64,000 nucleotides of DNA from Brevundimonas sp. (GCF_029946145.1 NZ_JAQSDY010000030.1:50540-114539), one strand, 5' to 3'; positions 1-7,704 are shown, numbered from the stretch's first letter. Numbers and translations: made by a program. Notes: generated from the letters alone by a model not told the origin.

Positions 1-294
1 GTCCTCGGCGTCCTCGATGTAGTGGCGCAGGGTGTCGGACCCGCCGTTGTAGAGTGGTTCGGGCTCGCGCACCTGCACATCGCCGAAGGCGTCGTGCAGC
101 AGATCCCAGGTCTGGTGCGTGCGGGTCGAGGGGGAGACGAACGCAAGATCCGGCCGCATGCCCCGCGCGGCCAGTGCCCGGCCCATCGCGACGGCGTCGC
201 TCCGTCCCTTGTCCGACAGGGAACGATCACGGTCATGGCCCGAGACGGACGACTTCTCGGCCTTGGCGTGGCGCATCAGGATCAGTCGTTGCAT
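1..294 (-). CDS. SixA-type phosphohistidine phosphatase (histidine phosphatase superfamily), 3' end outside window
   Basis: The first 98 codons of a minus-strand gene are present; the stop lies beyond the window edge. The protein opens MQRLILMRHAKAE, which has the RHA(K/G) signature carrying the phosphorylated histidine of this superfamily, followed by the SDKGR and SPSTRTHQT motifs. SixA relatives remove phosphate from histidine phosphotransfer domains, but many SixA-like proteins have unknown substrates. The start is the ATG at 294, 10 bases downstream of the stop of the methyltransferase gene, so the two are probably cotranscribed. Family is clear; substrate is not. Confidence 0.85.
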   Translation of the reverse strand, partial: MQRLILMRHAKAEKSSVSGHDRDRSLSDKGRSDAVAMGRALAARGMRPDLAFVSPSTRTHQTWDLLHDAFGDVQVREPEPLYNGGSDTLRHYIEDAED

Positions 295-304
295 GGCCCC
301 GGCT

Positions 305-1093
305 TTAAGGGCGTTCGCGCGTTCCCGCCAGATCGCCGCCCACCAGTTTCTCGCCCAGTTTCTCACGGTGCGACCGGTTCGCCGGCTGGGGCTGGAGCGC
401 GGGCGTCATCACCGGAGCTGTCGCCACCGCCCCGCCGGGCCGGATACGGGCATAGGCCTGACGCGTCGCCTCCAGCAGGATGACCCCCGCCGCGCCCGGC
501 ATGATGCGCTTGCCGATCTGTTCGAAGCCGTCGGCCAACGGGAGCAGCGGCCCCCAAGGCGGTACATACAGGGTCTGGGACCAGGCGGTCGGCTCCAGCC
601 CGGCGGCCCGCACCAGCCGCTCCAGCTGGCCCCGGGTGAAGGGCCGTCCATGCCCGAAGGGAGTCGTTTCAGCTCGCGCCCAGAGCCCGCCGCGCGCCGC
701 CGCGACCAGGATGATCCGCCCCGCCGGCGACAGGGCGCGCACGGCCTCGGCCATCAGGGCCGGGGCGTCGTCTGCCTCTTCCAGGGCGTGGACCAGCAGG
801 ATGCGGTCGAACGAACCGGCGGCGAAGGGCAGGCGGCGATCGTCGACCAGAAGCGTCCGGTTCTTGCCGACGGGGGGCCACAGCTCGACCCCCTGACCGC
901 CCGGCATGGCCGCGACCACGCGGCGCGCGCCGACGAAGGCGTCCAGCCAGGGCGTTGCGTAGCCGAGGCCCAGCACGTCGCTGTTGGCCGCCTCGCCCCA
1001 GGCGTCTTCCAGACGCCGGGCCAGCAGACGACGCGCCAGGGCGCCGGCCGGCTCGCCGTAGAAGATGCGAAGGTCCTCGATGCTGCGCCGCAT
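305..1093 (-). CDS. Class I SAM-dependent methyltransferase (methyltransferase-11 type)
   Basis: Encodes 262 residues. A Rossmann-type methyltransferase core is recognisable: a first strand ending LGLGYATPWLDAF (a degenerate GxGxG loop), an acidic region near DDRRLPFAAGSFDRIL, typical of methyltransferase-11 proteins, and a late EEADDAPALMAEAVRALSP segment. No target is evident. The reading frame is open far upstream, but that part overlaps gloB on the other strand, so the ATG at 1093 is preferred. Ten bases separate it from the downstream phosphatase gene. Similar proteins in Caulobacterales are often found next to gloB, which is divergent here. Confidence 0.85.
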   Translation of the reverse strand: MRRSIEDLRIFYGEPAGALARRLLARRLEDAWGEAANSDVLGLGYATPWLDAFVGARRVVAAMPGGQGVELWPPVGKNRTLLVDDRRLPFAAGSFDRILLVHALEEADDAPALMAEAVRALSPAGRIILVAAARGGLWARAETTPFGHGRPFTRGQLERLVRAAGLEPTAWSQTLYVPPWGPLLPLADGFEQIGKRIMPGAAGVILLEATRQAYARIRPGGAVATAPVMTPALQPQPANRSHREKLGEKLVGGDLAGTRERP

Positions 1094-1138
1094 GGGATCA
1101 ACATAGTCCGGGTCAGGCCGGGCTGCTAGGATGGGCGC

Positions 1139-1867
1139 ATGACCCTGGACGTGCACCTCTTCCCCTGCCTGAACGACAACTACGGCCTTCTGATCCGCGA
1201 TGCCGCCACCGGCGTGGTCGCCACGATCGACACGCCGGACGCCGCCGTCATCCTGGACCAGCTGAAGCGATCGGGCTGGGGGCGGCTGGACCTGATCCTG
1301 AATACCCACTGGCACCAGGACCATACCCAGGGCAACGCCCGGCTGAAGGCGGAGACCGGCTGCGAGATCATCGGGCCGGAAGAGGCGCGCAAGGCGGCGC
1401 CCATCGACCGGATCGTCGCCGGCGGCGACACGGTGATGCTGGGCGAGACCATGCTGGAGGTTACCGACGCGCCGGGCCACACCCTGGGCCATATCGTCTA
1501 TCGCTCGGCCGCGGACGCCCAGGCCTTCGTCGGCGATGTGCTGTTCGTGCTCGGCTGCGGCCGGCTGTTCGAGGGAACGCCCGAGCAGATGCACGCCAGC
1601 CTGCGGACCCTGGCGGCATGGCCGGACGAGACGGTGGTCTGGTGCGCCCATGAGTATACGGCCGCCAACGCCCGCTTCGCCCTGAGCCTGGACGGCCGGC
1701 CGGAAATGATCGCGCGGGCCGAGGAGATTTTCGCGATGCGCAAACGGGGGGAGGCGACCGTTCCGACCACCATCGGCGCGGAAAAGGCTTTCAATCCGTT
1801 CGTCCGGGCCGCCGACGCCGCAGAATTCGCCGCCCGGCGCGCCGCCAAGGACGTTTTCGCCGGCTAG
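1139..1867 (+). CDS. gloB: Hydroxyacylglutathione hydrolase (glyoxalase II)
   Basis: 242 residues, close to the family length of about 250. It hydrolyses S-D-lactoylglutathione to D-lactate and glutathione, completing cytosolic methylglyoxal detoxification. The metallo-beta-lactamase signature THWHQDH is at about residues 57-63, with APGHTLGH at about 112-119, a further metal-binding aspartate in FVGDVLF and a histidine in WCAHEYT. The C-terminal part (PTTIGAEKAFNPFVR) is the usual helical substrate-binding tail. It diverges from the methyltransferase gene with a 45-base shared upstream region. A glutamate-cysteine ligase at 8520 shows that glutathione is made by this organism. Confidence 0.95.
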   Translation: MTLDVHLFPCLNDNYGLLIRDAATGVVATIDTPDAAVILDQLKRSGWGRLDLILNTHWHQDHTQGNARLKAETGCEIIGPEEARKAAPIDRIVAGGDTVMLGETMLEVTDAPGHTLGHIVYRSAADAQAFVGDVLFVLGCGRLFEGTPEQMHASLRTLAAWPDETVVWCAHEYTAANARFALSLDGRPEMIARAEEIFAMRKRGEATVPTTIGAEKAFNPFVRAADAAEFAARRAAKDVFAG

Positions 1868-1873
1868 ACGCCT

Positions 1874-2689
1874 TCAGCGACGGAGCGGCGCGGCCGGGGT
1901 CAGGAAGGCGTCGATCACGCGGGCCGACGAGGGTCTGCCCGCCACGCCCTGGACCGGCGACACCACGATGCGCAGGTCGCCCCGGGCGTAGGTCACCGAG
2001 GCGCGGGCGCCGTCGACGATGGTGATGCTGCGCAGACGGTCCAGCGACGACCGGGCCGAGGGCGAGCGGGCGATGCGCAGGGCCGCGTCCGTCGACAGGA
2101 TCAGGGCCTCGACGGTCAGGCTTTCGGCGGCGCTGTCGGTGTCGACATTGATCTCGATCAGTCGCCCCAGCGCCTGGCTCAGCATGGCGCTGCGCCGGGT
2201 CATCAGCTGGAACATCTGGGCCGGACCCAGGGTCGGCGGCGTCAGGCTGGGGGCCGGTCCGGACAGGGAGGCCGGCGATCCACCCGGCGCGCGCGGGGTA
2301 TAGACGGTCATGCCGCCGCCGGGTGTGACCCGCAGCAGCTGATCGCCCGCGTCATTGCGGTAGATGACGTCGCCGCGCGGCGCCGCGGTCGGGCGCAGCA
2401 CCCAGGTCTCGTCGCGCCGGTCAAAGCGCAGAAGGGGCCGTTGACCCGAACGGTCGAGGATGAAGCCCTCGCCCGATTCCGCGACGTAACGGCCCGTGGG
2501 CGGCATAGTCCGCGAGGCCGGGGTGCTGTTGCGCAGAGACTGGCTCTGTTCGGCCTGGGCGTTCCCGCGGGTCTGGGCCTGGGCTTCGGAAGGCGTCGAG
2601 GCAAAGGACAGCCCCGCAGCCGCGAAGGCGATCGCCATCGCGGCCGGAAGCGGCGTTCGCGCCGTTCTGGACCCTGCCGTCAACTCCAT
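1874..2689 (-). CDS. Predicted exported protein of unknown function
   Basis: 271 residues from the ATG at 2689. The N-terminus has a signal peptide: a short basic start, a hydrophobic stretch (AMAIAFAAAGLSFA) and a likely cut after SEAQA. The mature part is moderately hydrophilic with a beta-rich middle (GRYVAESGEGFILDRSG, then RPLLRFDRRDETWVLRP), which suggests a secreted or periplasmic beta-sandwich, followed by a helical C-terminal half. No catalytic motif is visible and I do not recognise the family. It ends tail-to-tail 6 bases from gloB and has no obvious operon partner; phbB lies 49 bases upstream on the same strand. Confidence 0.75.
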   Translation of the reverse strand: MELTAGSRTARTPLPAAMAIAFAAAGLSFASTPSEAQAQTRGNAQAEQSQSLRNSTPASRTMPPTGRYVAESGEGFILDRSGQRPLLRFDRRDETWVLRPTAAPRGDVIYRNDAGDQLLRVTPGGGMTVYTPRAPGGSPASLSGPAPSLTPPTLGPAQMFQLMTRRSAMLSQALGRLIEINVDTDSAAESLTVEALILSTDAALRIARSPSARSSLDRLRSITIVDGARASVTYARGDLRIVVSPVQGVAGRPSSARVIDAFLTPAAPLRR

Positions 2690-2738
2690 GGCGAACAGTC
2701 GTGAAACGGGCGCGCGGCGGATTTTGGGCAGCTCCGGG

Positions 2739-3464
2739 TCAGCCGACCAGATACTGACCACCGTTCAGCGACAGGGTGCAGCCTGTGACATATCCGGCAC
2801 GTTCGCCGGACAGCCAGGACACCATGTCAGCGATTTCCTCGCCTTTTCCGAGCCTTCCGACCGGGATCTGGGCGATGATTCCGGCCAGGACCTTCTCGTC
2901 CATGGCCCCGACCATCTCGGTGTCGATATAGCCGGGGGCGATGCAGTTCACCGTCACGCCCTTGCGCGCATTCTCGAGCGCCAGCGCCTTGGTGAAGCCG
3001 ATCATGCCGGCCTTGGCGGCGGAGTAGTTGGTCTGGCCGATCTGGCCCTTCTGGCCGTTGATCGAGCTGATGTTGACGATGCGGCCGAAGCCGCGGTCGC
3101 GCATGCCGTTGATCACCTGACGCGTCATGTTGAAGACGCTGTCCATGTTGACGCGGATGACGTCCGACCACTGGTCCGAGCTCATCTTGTGGAAGAAGCC
3201 GTCGCGGGTGATGCCGGCGTTGTTGACCAGCACGTCGATCGGCCCCAGCTGGTCCTCGACCTCCTTCACCGCGCGGGCGCAGTCCTCGAACGAGCCGACG
3301 TTGCCCTTGACGATGGTGACGCCCAGCTCCTTTGCGGTGGCCTCGGCCGCCTCGGTATTGCCGGAATAGCCGGCGGCGACGGACATGCCGTCTTCCTTCA
3401 ACCGCTGGACGATCGCCTTGCCGATGCCGCGGGTGCCACCCGTGACCAGAGCCACTCGAGCCAT
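2739..3464 (-). CDS. phbB: Acetoacetyl-CoA reductase (NADPH), short-chain dehydrogenase
   Basis: 241 residues, the typical PhaB/PhbB length. It reduces acetoacetyl-CoA to (R)-3-hydroxybutyryl-CoA, the second step of polyhydroxybutyrate synthesis. The nucleotide-binding loop TGGTRGIG is at residues 8-15, the NNAG motif at about 85-88, and the catalytic Ser and YxxxK are in SSINGQKGQIGQTNYSAAK. The GYSGNTEAAE segment after the second strand fits NADPH use and the PhbB subgroup rather than FabG. No thiolase (phbA) or synthase gene adjoins it, so the rest of the pathway must be elsewhere. FabG is the main alternative. Confidence 0.9.
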   Translation of the reverse strand: MARVALVTGGTRGIGKAIVQRLKEDGMSVAAGYSGNTEAAEATAKELGVTIVKGNVGSFEDCARAVKEVEDQLGPIDVLVNNAGITRDGFFHKMSSDQWSDVIRVNMDSVFNMTRQVINGMRDRGFGRIVNISSINGQKGQIGQTNYSAAKAGMIGFTKALALENARKGVTVNCIAPGYIDTEMVGAMDEKVLAGIIAQIPVGRLGKGEEIADMVSWLSGERAGYVTGCTLSLNGGQYLVG

Positions 3465-3563
3465 GTGCGTTTCCTTGTCCCTGACGGAGCCGTCTGACGC
3501 GGCGCCTGTTCAGGAACAGGTGTAGCGGCGGAAGGTTCGAGGGTCGACCCTTCGCGCCTCGCC

Positions 3564-4622
3564 TCAGATCTTCGCCATGTCCAGCACGAACCGGTACCGC
3601 ACGTCCGACTTCTCCAGCCGGGCGTAGGCCTCGTTGATCTGGTCGGGGGCGATGACCTCGATGTCGCAGGACAGGTCGTGCTCGGCGCAGAAGTCGAGCA
3701 TCTCCTGGGTCTCGCGGATGCCGCCGATCAGCGACCCGGCGACGGCGCGACGGCGCCACAGCAGGCCCATTGCGTAAACCGGCAGACCCTCGGTGGTCAG
3801 GCCCAGCATGACCATGGTCCCGTCCCTGGCCAGCAGGTTCACATGGCTGGCGATCTCATGCGTCGCCGAGACGGTGTTGATGATCAGGTCGAAACTCTCG
3901 CCCGCCGCCTTCATCGCCGCCTTGTCCGAGTTGATGAGGAAATGCTTCGCCCCCATCCGCTCGGCGTCGGCCTTCTTGCGGTCCGAGGTCGACAGGACCG
4001 TGACCTCGGCTCCCATGGCCGCCGCCTGTTTGACGGCCATGTGGCCCAGGCCGCCCAGACCAATCACGGCGACCTTCGAACCCGGCCCGACCTTCCAGTG
4101 GCGCAGGGGCGAATAGGTGGTGATGCCGGCGCACAGCAGCGGCGCGGCGGCGTCCAGCGGAATGCTGTCGGGGATGGTGACGACATAGTTCTGGTCGACG
4201 ACGATGGCGGTGGCGTATCCGCCCTGGGTGATGGTCTGGCCGACGGCGGCGCCCTTGGGATCGGCCGAGCCATAGGTCTGGGTCATGCCTGGGACGCAGT
4301 ACTGTTCCTCGCCTTCCAGACAGGGTTTGCACTGGCGGCAGCTGTCGACCATGCAGCCGACGCCGACCCGGTCGCCGACCTTGAAGCGGGCGACATTGCC
4401 GCCGACCGCCGTGACCACGCCCGCGATCTCGTGACCCGGGACGATTGGATAGGTCGTGTTGCCCAGGTCGTTCTTCACGACGTGCAGGTCGGAGTGGCAG
4501 ACGCCGCAGAATTTGATCTCGATGGCCACGTCGTCCGGGCCCGGGTCGCGCCGGTCGAAGCTGAAGGGCGACAGGGGGGCGGCGCTGGACGTGGCGGCGA
4601 AGGCGCGGGTGGCGATGGGCAT
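3564..4622 (-). CDS. Zinc-dependent NAD(P) alcohol dehydrogenase, cinnamyl-alcohol/YahK type
   Basis: 352 residues of the medium-chain dehydrogenase family. The catalytic zinc ligands are in CGVCHSDLH and GHEIAGVV; the structural zinc site is the four-cysteine lobe in CRQCKPCLEGEEQYC. The Rossmann loop GLGGLGH is followed by TVLSTSDRKK, where serine-threonine replaces the acidic residue of NAD enzymes, so NADP(H) preference is likely. The closest subgroup is that of broad-range aldehyde reductases such as YahK and plant CAD. Substrate is unknown. It lies 99 bases upstream of phbB on the same strand and may be transcribed separately. Confidence 0.9.
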   Translation of the reverse strand: MPIATRAFAATSSAAPLSPFSFDRRDPGPDDVAIEIKFCGVCHSDLHVVKNDLGNTTYPIVPGHEIAGVVTAVGGNVARFKVGDRVGVGCMVDSCRQCKPCLEGEEQYCVPGMTQTYGSADPKGAAVGQTITQGGYATAIVVDQNYVVTIPDSIPLDAAAPLLCAGITTYSPLRHWKVGPGSKVAVIGLGGLGHMAVKQAAAMGAEVTVLSTSDRKKADAERMGAKHFLINSDKAAMKAAGESFDLIINTVSATHEIASHVNLLARDGTMVMLGLTTEGLPVYAMGLLWRRRAVAGSLIGGIRETQEMLDFCAEHDLSCDIEVIAPDQINEAYARLEKSDVRYRFVLDMAKI

Positions 4623-4904
4623 GGAAACTCCTGCAGGGGCTTTCGTTCAAGTGAGCGCCGGAGCGAGCGCCCGCAAGGGCGCGTTGCCGGGTTGGCGGCG
4701 AAGCGCTAGGGTTGCTCTGTCGAAAAGGACCAGCGTCGGCAATTGGTAAGCCCGGCGTCCTTCCAAATTCTGGAAGGCTCCGTCGCCGCCCGGGCCCCCA
4801 TGGGTCGGCGACCCTCGGCAAGCCTGGCGCACCCCGCGTCGCCCGGCTTGTCGGGCGTGTCCGCAGCGGCCCTCCCGTCAGGCCAATTTTGCTGGAGAGT
4901 CCCC

Positions 4905-5225
4905 ATGCCCACGATCACCGCCGATGCAGGCGTCGTCACCCAGATCAATGTCTTCGAGGTCCTTCCCGGTCAGACCGGAAACCTGATCGCCCTGTTGCAG
5001 GAGGCCGCCGCGGCGTGCCGCACCAACGTGCCCGGATGGCTCTCCGCCAGCCTCCACGTCAGCGACGACGGCCGCCGGGTGATCAACTACGCCCAGACAA
5101 GGGATCGCGCGGCCATGGGCGAGGTCTTCGCCTTCCTCACGCGCCAGGGATTCCTGGAGCGGAACAAGGCTTTCGGCGTCGCCGGTCCGGGCCTCTACGA
5201 GGTCGTATGGACGCTGGAGCGCTGA
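4905..5225 (+). CDS. Antibiotic biosynthesis monooxygenase (ABM) domain protein
   Basis: 106 residues with one ABM ferredoxin-like barrel. Recognisable family features are the start TQINVFEVLPGQTGNLIALL, a central PGWLSASLHVSDDGRRVINY strand pair and YEVVWTLE at the end. Members of this superfamily include cofactor-free monooxygenases and many small proteins of unknown role. The start is the ATG at 4905, preceded by a GGAGAG ribosome site; the frame extends upstream but without a good start. The 282-base region before it holds a 7-bp dyad at 4759-4777 and no gene. It ends 12 bases from the convergent DUF72 gene. Confidence 0.85.
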   Translation: MPTITADAGVVTQINVFEVLPGQTGNLIALLQEAAAACRTNVPGWLSASLHVSDDGRRVINYAQTRDRAAMGEVFAFLTRQGFLERNKAFGVAGPGLYEVVWTLER

Positions 5226-5237
5226 CCCGAAGGCGGC

Positions 5238-5987
5238 TCAGCCCAGCTTTTCGATCAGCGCCTGGGCCGCCGCCGGATTGCGCACCTTCGCCCCGGCGAT
5301 GAAATAGGCGAAGACGTCGCCCGTCTTCGCCCAGTCGCGGGTCTGTTTGACGATCGCGTCCAGCTCGTCCGGGGACAGGCCCGTGGGCTCGTCCTCGCGG
5401 CTCGACATCAGCCGCGCGTACCTGAAATCGGCGGTGTTCTGGTCGATCCGCGGCCATTCCGGCGCCTCGTCGTCGTGGCCGTAGACGATGGCCGCGCCGT
5501 ATTTGCGGGCCAGATCGTAGAACTGCTCGTTGTCGAACGTTCCGCTGCGGACCTCCAGCGCATGCCGCAGCCGCACCCCGTCCTTCTCCTTGGGCAACAG
5601 CTTCAGAAAGCCCTCGAAATCGACCGGATCGAACTTCTTGGTGGCCATGAACTGCCAGTTGATCGGCCCCAGCTTGTCCCCGAGCACGGTCAGGCCCTGA
5701 TCGAGGAACCGATCGAAACTCTCGGCGCCTTCCGACAGGATTTTCCGGTTGGTGCAGAACCGGCTGGCCTTGACCGCGAAGACGAAGTCGTCTGGCGTCT
5801 CGTCGCGCCACTTCATCCAGGTCTCGGGCTTGAAGCCGGAATAATAGGTGCCGTTGATCTCCAGCGACTGCGTAGTTAGGCTCATAAACGCAAGCTCTTG
5901 TTTTTGCGGTAGTTTTTCTGGATAGAAGACTCCACGCCATGGTTCGTACGTCCAACCACCCACGCCAACCCTGATTTTGCCGGTCAT
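5238..5987 (-). CDS. DUF72 (YecE-family) protein, hybrid gene with an element-derived 5' end
   Basis: 249 residues from the ATG at 5987. The start MTGKIRVGVGGWTYEPWRG and the INGTYYSGFKPETWMKW segment are hallmarks of DUF72, a TIM-barrel-like family of unknown activity. Codons 1 to about 41 use AT-richer codons than the rest (AAA, CAA, TTT, ACT), while everything from codon 44 on matches the surrounding genome. A second, normal-GC copy of the same N-terminus lies at 6936-7070. The simplest reading is that an insertion at codons 41-43 replaced the original 5' end with its own and kept the frame. The 92-residue gene upstream is 27 bases away, so transcription may now come from the insertion. 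Confidence 0.9.
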   Translation of the reverse strand: MTGKIRVGVGGWTYEPWRGVFYPEKLPQKQELAFMSLTTQSLEINGTYYSGFKPETWMKWRDETPDDFVFAVKASRFCTNRKILSEGAESFDRFLDQGLTVLGDKLGPINWQFMATKKFDPVDFEGFLKLLPKEKDGVRLRHALEVRSGTFDNEQFYDLARKYGAAIVYGHDDEAPEWPRIDQNTADFRYARLMSSREDEPTGLSPDELDAIVKQTRDWAKTGDVFAYFIAGAKVRNPAAAQALIEKLG

Positions 5988-6014
5988 TTCAGTCCCCAAT
6001 TCCACCGAGACAGT

Positions 6015-6293
6015 TTAGCCGTTGGTGAGCTTCCAGATGAGCGGATTTTCACCGGCTTTTTGGCCCACGCGCATTTTCTGGAGAGCCTTTCTCGGATCGC
6101 TGAAGGCAGCCACGTCGGGATGAAAGCTACAGTTCTCACCCCTGACGGAATAGTGGCGCTCCAGTTGTCCGCAAACTAGTCCGGGCCGCACAATCCCGCC
6201 GCATCGCATGTGGTCATAAAACGCTGGGCGCGCATGCCATTTCCGACGGACCTGTTGATCCCGAAGCTGCTTCCATTGTTCGTCGTGCGTCAT
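6015..6293 (-). CDS. Hypothetical protein, Cys/His-containing, carried on the insertion
   Basis: 92 residues; the ATG at 6293 is preceded by GGAGAGC, a good ribosome site. The protein is basic in its first 25 residues and has cysteines and histidines in the middle (RCGGIVRPGLVCGQLERHY, then ENCSFHPDV), an arrangement that could bind a metal but matches no family I know. It has no signal peptide or membrane segment. Codon use is AT-richer than in flanking genes. It sits 27 bases upstream of the hybrid DUF72 gene in the same direction, so the two probably share a transcript. Confidence 0.65.
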   Translation of the reverse strand: MTHDEQWKQLRDQQVRRKWHARPAFYDHMRCGGIVRPGLVCGQLERHYSVRGENCSFHPDVAAFSDPRKALQKMRVGQKAGENPLIWKLTNG

Positions 6294-6380
6294 AGTGCTC
6301 TCCTCGCTGTCTGCTCTCCTATTTAACTTGGCGATTTCCTCCCGGACTTAGATACAGGACTCACCTTCACTGGGTGACAT

Positions 6381-6410
6381 TTCCTGATTCGGCTTTGGCT
6401 ATGTTATTAT
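6381..6410 (+). promoter_or_regulatory. Candidate sigma-70-type promoter for the two plus-strand genes of the insertion
   Basis: TTCCTG at 6381-6386 and TATTAT at 6405-6410 are separated by 18 bases, and the first gene starts 25 bases further on. The match at -10 is good, at -35 only fair. It lies between divergent genes of the insertion. Confidence 0.35.
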
Positions 6411-6435
6411 CGCTGCATCCACTAGGAGATTAGAA

Positions 6436-6591
6436 ATGTCACGTACTAACAACACTGATTTCATCAACCCAAACCTCACTGCCATTCCTGCCCCTAATGC
6501 TGCCATTATGGAAGAGCTTCGACAAATCAAGGCGGCCGTTAAGCGCATCGAACAGCGTCAACTTCGAGACAAACAACAGCCGGACACTTAA
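6436..6591 (+). CDS. Hypothetical 51-residue protein on the insertion
   Basis: A short gene with ATG at 6436 and a strong AGGAG at 6424-6428. The first half is polar and rich in Asn and Pro (TNNTDFINPNLTAIPAPNAA); the second half is a charged amphipathic helix (MEELRQIKAAVKRIEQRQL) that could form a coiled coil. No family recognised. The clear ribosome site and the following gene on the same strand argue that it is real. Codon use is AT-rich like the rest of the insertion. Confidence 0.5.
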   Translation: MSRTNNTDFINPNLTAIPAPNAAIMEELRQIKAAVKRIEQRQLRDKQQPDT

Positions 6592-6662
6592 CACGCTTTA
6601 TGGTGGCGCTTGTTTCTAGCAGGCCGCGGCCCATACTTGGCACCTCAGCAATAGGACAAAAT

Positions 6663-6845
6663 ATGAACTCGACTTCTTCTTTTGCGGTAATCAAGGCCTT
6701 GGTAGAGACCTGCTCTGAAATTCAGGGCGGCGGCCAACCCAATCTGGCCCATAAACTAGCGCCTGCACTGGCACAGGCAGAAGCCTACGGTTGGCATCAG
6801 GATGTAGACCAGCTCAAAGAGCTTATCGCCGCGCAACCCAGCTAG
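6663..6845 (+). CDS. Hypothetical 60-residue protein on the insertion
   Basis: Starts at the ATG at 6663, with AGGA at 6653-6656 upstream, 71 bases after the previous small gene. The frame is open back to 6600, but that part lacks a ribosome site. The protein appears all-helical (FAVIKALVETCSEI, then LAHKLAPALAQAEAYGWHQD and VDQLKELIAAQ). No family is recognised. It ends about 90 bases before the right junction of the insertion; that interval holds no further gene. Confidence 0.5.
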   Translation: MNSTSSFAVIKALVETCSEIQGGGQPNLAHKLAPALAQAEAYGWHQDVDQLKELIAAQPS

Positions 6846-6935
6846 GGCAAAGAGGGACGCCCTTAGGGCTGTATAGACCGACTCTGTGACCTAATGCAGC
6901 ATTTTCAACGACTTAGCCAGGTGCTTAACTCCGCA

Positions 6936-7070
6936 CTACTGCTCGATCGAGGTCGTGTGCCGGCTGGCGTATTCCAGCTCGCGCTTCTGGCTCCATTTCT
7001 CGGGATAGAAGACGCCGCGCCACGGCTCATAGGTCCAGCCGCCGATGCCGACGCGGATCTTGCCTGTCAT
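6936..7070 (-). pseudogene. Displaced original 5' end of the DUF72 gene
   Basis: From the ATG at 7070 the frame gives 44 residues beginning MTGKIRVGIGGWTYEPWRG, near-identical to the start of the intact DUF72 protein, then stops at TAG 6936-6938. It keeps the GC-rich codon use of the genome. Homology to the intact gene ends at codon 43 (Glu), which defines the right junction of the insertion. The fragment may still be translated from the original start but cannot make a DUF72 fold. Confidence 0.85.
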
Positions 7071-7101
7071 GTCGTCCTCCCTGTCCACAAGGGACCTAGG
7101 A

Positions 7102-7683
7102 TCAGAGGGGCGAACTCACAAGCGCCCGGTAGGCTGCGGTCGCCTGCCCCCGCGCCGTCTCGTCATCCAGCAGGCGGCGCGAGTGTCCATAGGCCAGCAC
7201 CAGCCCCTTGAACTGGAACACCTTGAGTTCCAGCGTCGTGTCGTCGGCGTCGGGACAAAGGGCCCGGAATTCGCGCTTCAGCGTCTTCGCCCAGAGCACC
7301 TGGCTGCCCTTCAGCGTGTCGCGCAGCGGACCCGGCTGGTCGTCCAGTTCCATCGCCGCGGCCTTCAGGGGGCAGCCTCCCGGGCGGTCCTCGCCGTCGA
7401 TCCAGTCCAGTTCGCCCTTGAAGATCCGATCCAGCCGTTCGCGACCGGGGGCAAGAGGCTCAGCCGGGTCCCAGACCGCCGTCCTGAAACGGTCGATCAT
7501 GGCGTCCACCACCTCGGCCTGCAGCGCCTCCTTGGACTGGAAATGCTTCAGCACGGCGCTCTTGGACACGCCCGCGGCGCCCGCGACGTCCTGCAGGCTG
7601 ACGGCGGCGAGGCCTCGCACGGTGACCTGCGCCATCGCCTCGTCGATCAGCCGGGCATGCGTAGCGTCGCCTTTGGGCGGCAT
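7102..7683 (-). CDS. TetR/AcrR family transcriptional regulator
   Basis: 193 residues from the ATG at 7683. The N-terminal DNA-binding domain (about residues 8-55) has the typical recognition helix region AAGVSKSAVLKHFQSKEAL. The C-terminal part holds DRPGGCPLKAAAMELDDQPG, a motif of the TetR subgroup that often controls nearby small metabolic genes. The frame could extend to 7722, but that would place the start inside the operator, so 7683 is chosen. It diverges from the 7787 gene, and the shared 103 bases contain a perfect palindrome, so autoregulation and control of the divergent genes are likely. The ligand is unknown. Confidence 0.9.
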   Translation of the reverse strand: MPPKGDATHARLIDEAMAQVTVRGLAAVSLQDVAGAAGVSKSAVLKHFQSKEALQAEVVDAMIDRFRTAVWDPAEPLAPGRERLDRIFKGELDWIDGEDRPGGCPLKAAAMELDDQPGPLRDTLKGSQVLWAKTLKREFRALCPDADDTTLELKVFQFKGLVLAYGHSRRLLDDETARGQATAAYRALVSSPL

Positions 7684-7704
7684 GAAATCAAACCTCTTGA
7701 CTCG

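Larger units (their letters stand above)
5868..6941. mobile_element. Small insertion in the DUF72 gene that restores the target reading frame
   Basis: About 1.07 kb that looks visibly AT-richer than its surroundings separates two homologous DUF72 N-termini. At the left junction the hybrid gene reads Ser-Leu-Glu (5859-5867); at the right junction the displaced fragment reads Ser-Ile-Glu (6942-6950) and then meets a stop after one more codon. The shared nonamers are TCGCTGGAG and TCGATCGAG, differing at two positions, so crossover probably lies in or beside them. The insertion contains one minus-strand and two plus-strand small genes and no recognisable recombinase. The yecE gene of E. coli is a known Stx-phage integration locus, which supports site-specific insertion. 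Replacement by a divergent allele through homologous recombination is the alternative. Confidence 0.7.

Noticed and set aside
1094..1651. N-terminal extension of the methyltransferase gene to 1651
   Set aside because: The added 186 residues are antisense to gloB and do not resemble a protein domain; ATG 1093 gives a complete methyltransferase.
2690..2761. Longer start of the 1874 gene at 2761
   Set aside because: The extra 24 residues overlap the end of phbB and would place a polar stretch before the signal peptide.
4759..4777. CCTTCCA-AATTC-TGGAAGG dyad as a terminator or riboswitch
   Set aside because: The stem is only 7 bp with no U tract and no wider conserved fold. It could be an operator, but nothing else supports this.
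5868..6941. Phage integrase, toxin-antitoxin or anti-phage gene on the DUF72 insertion
   Set aside because: None of the three small proteins shows the tyrosine or serine recombinase motifs, and I see no toxin or antitoxin signature. Such a role remains open but cannot be claimed.
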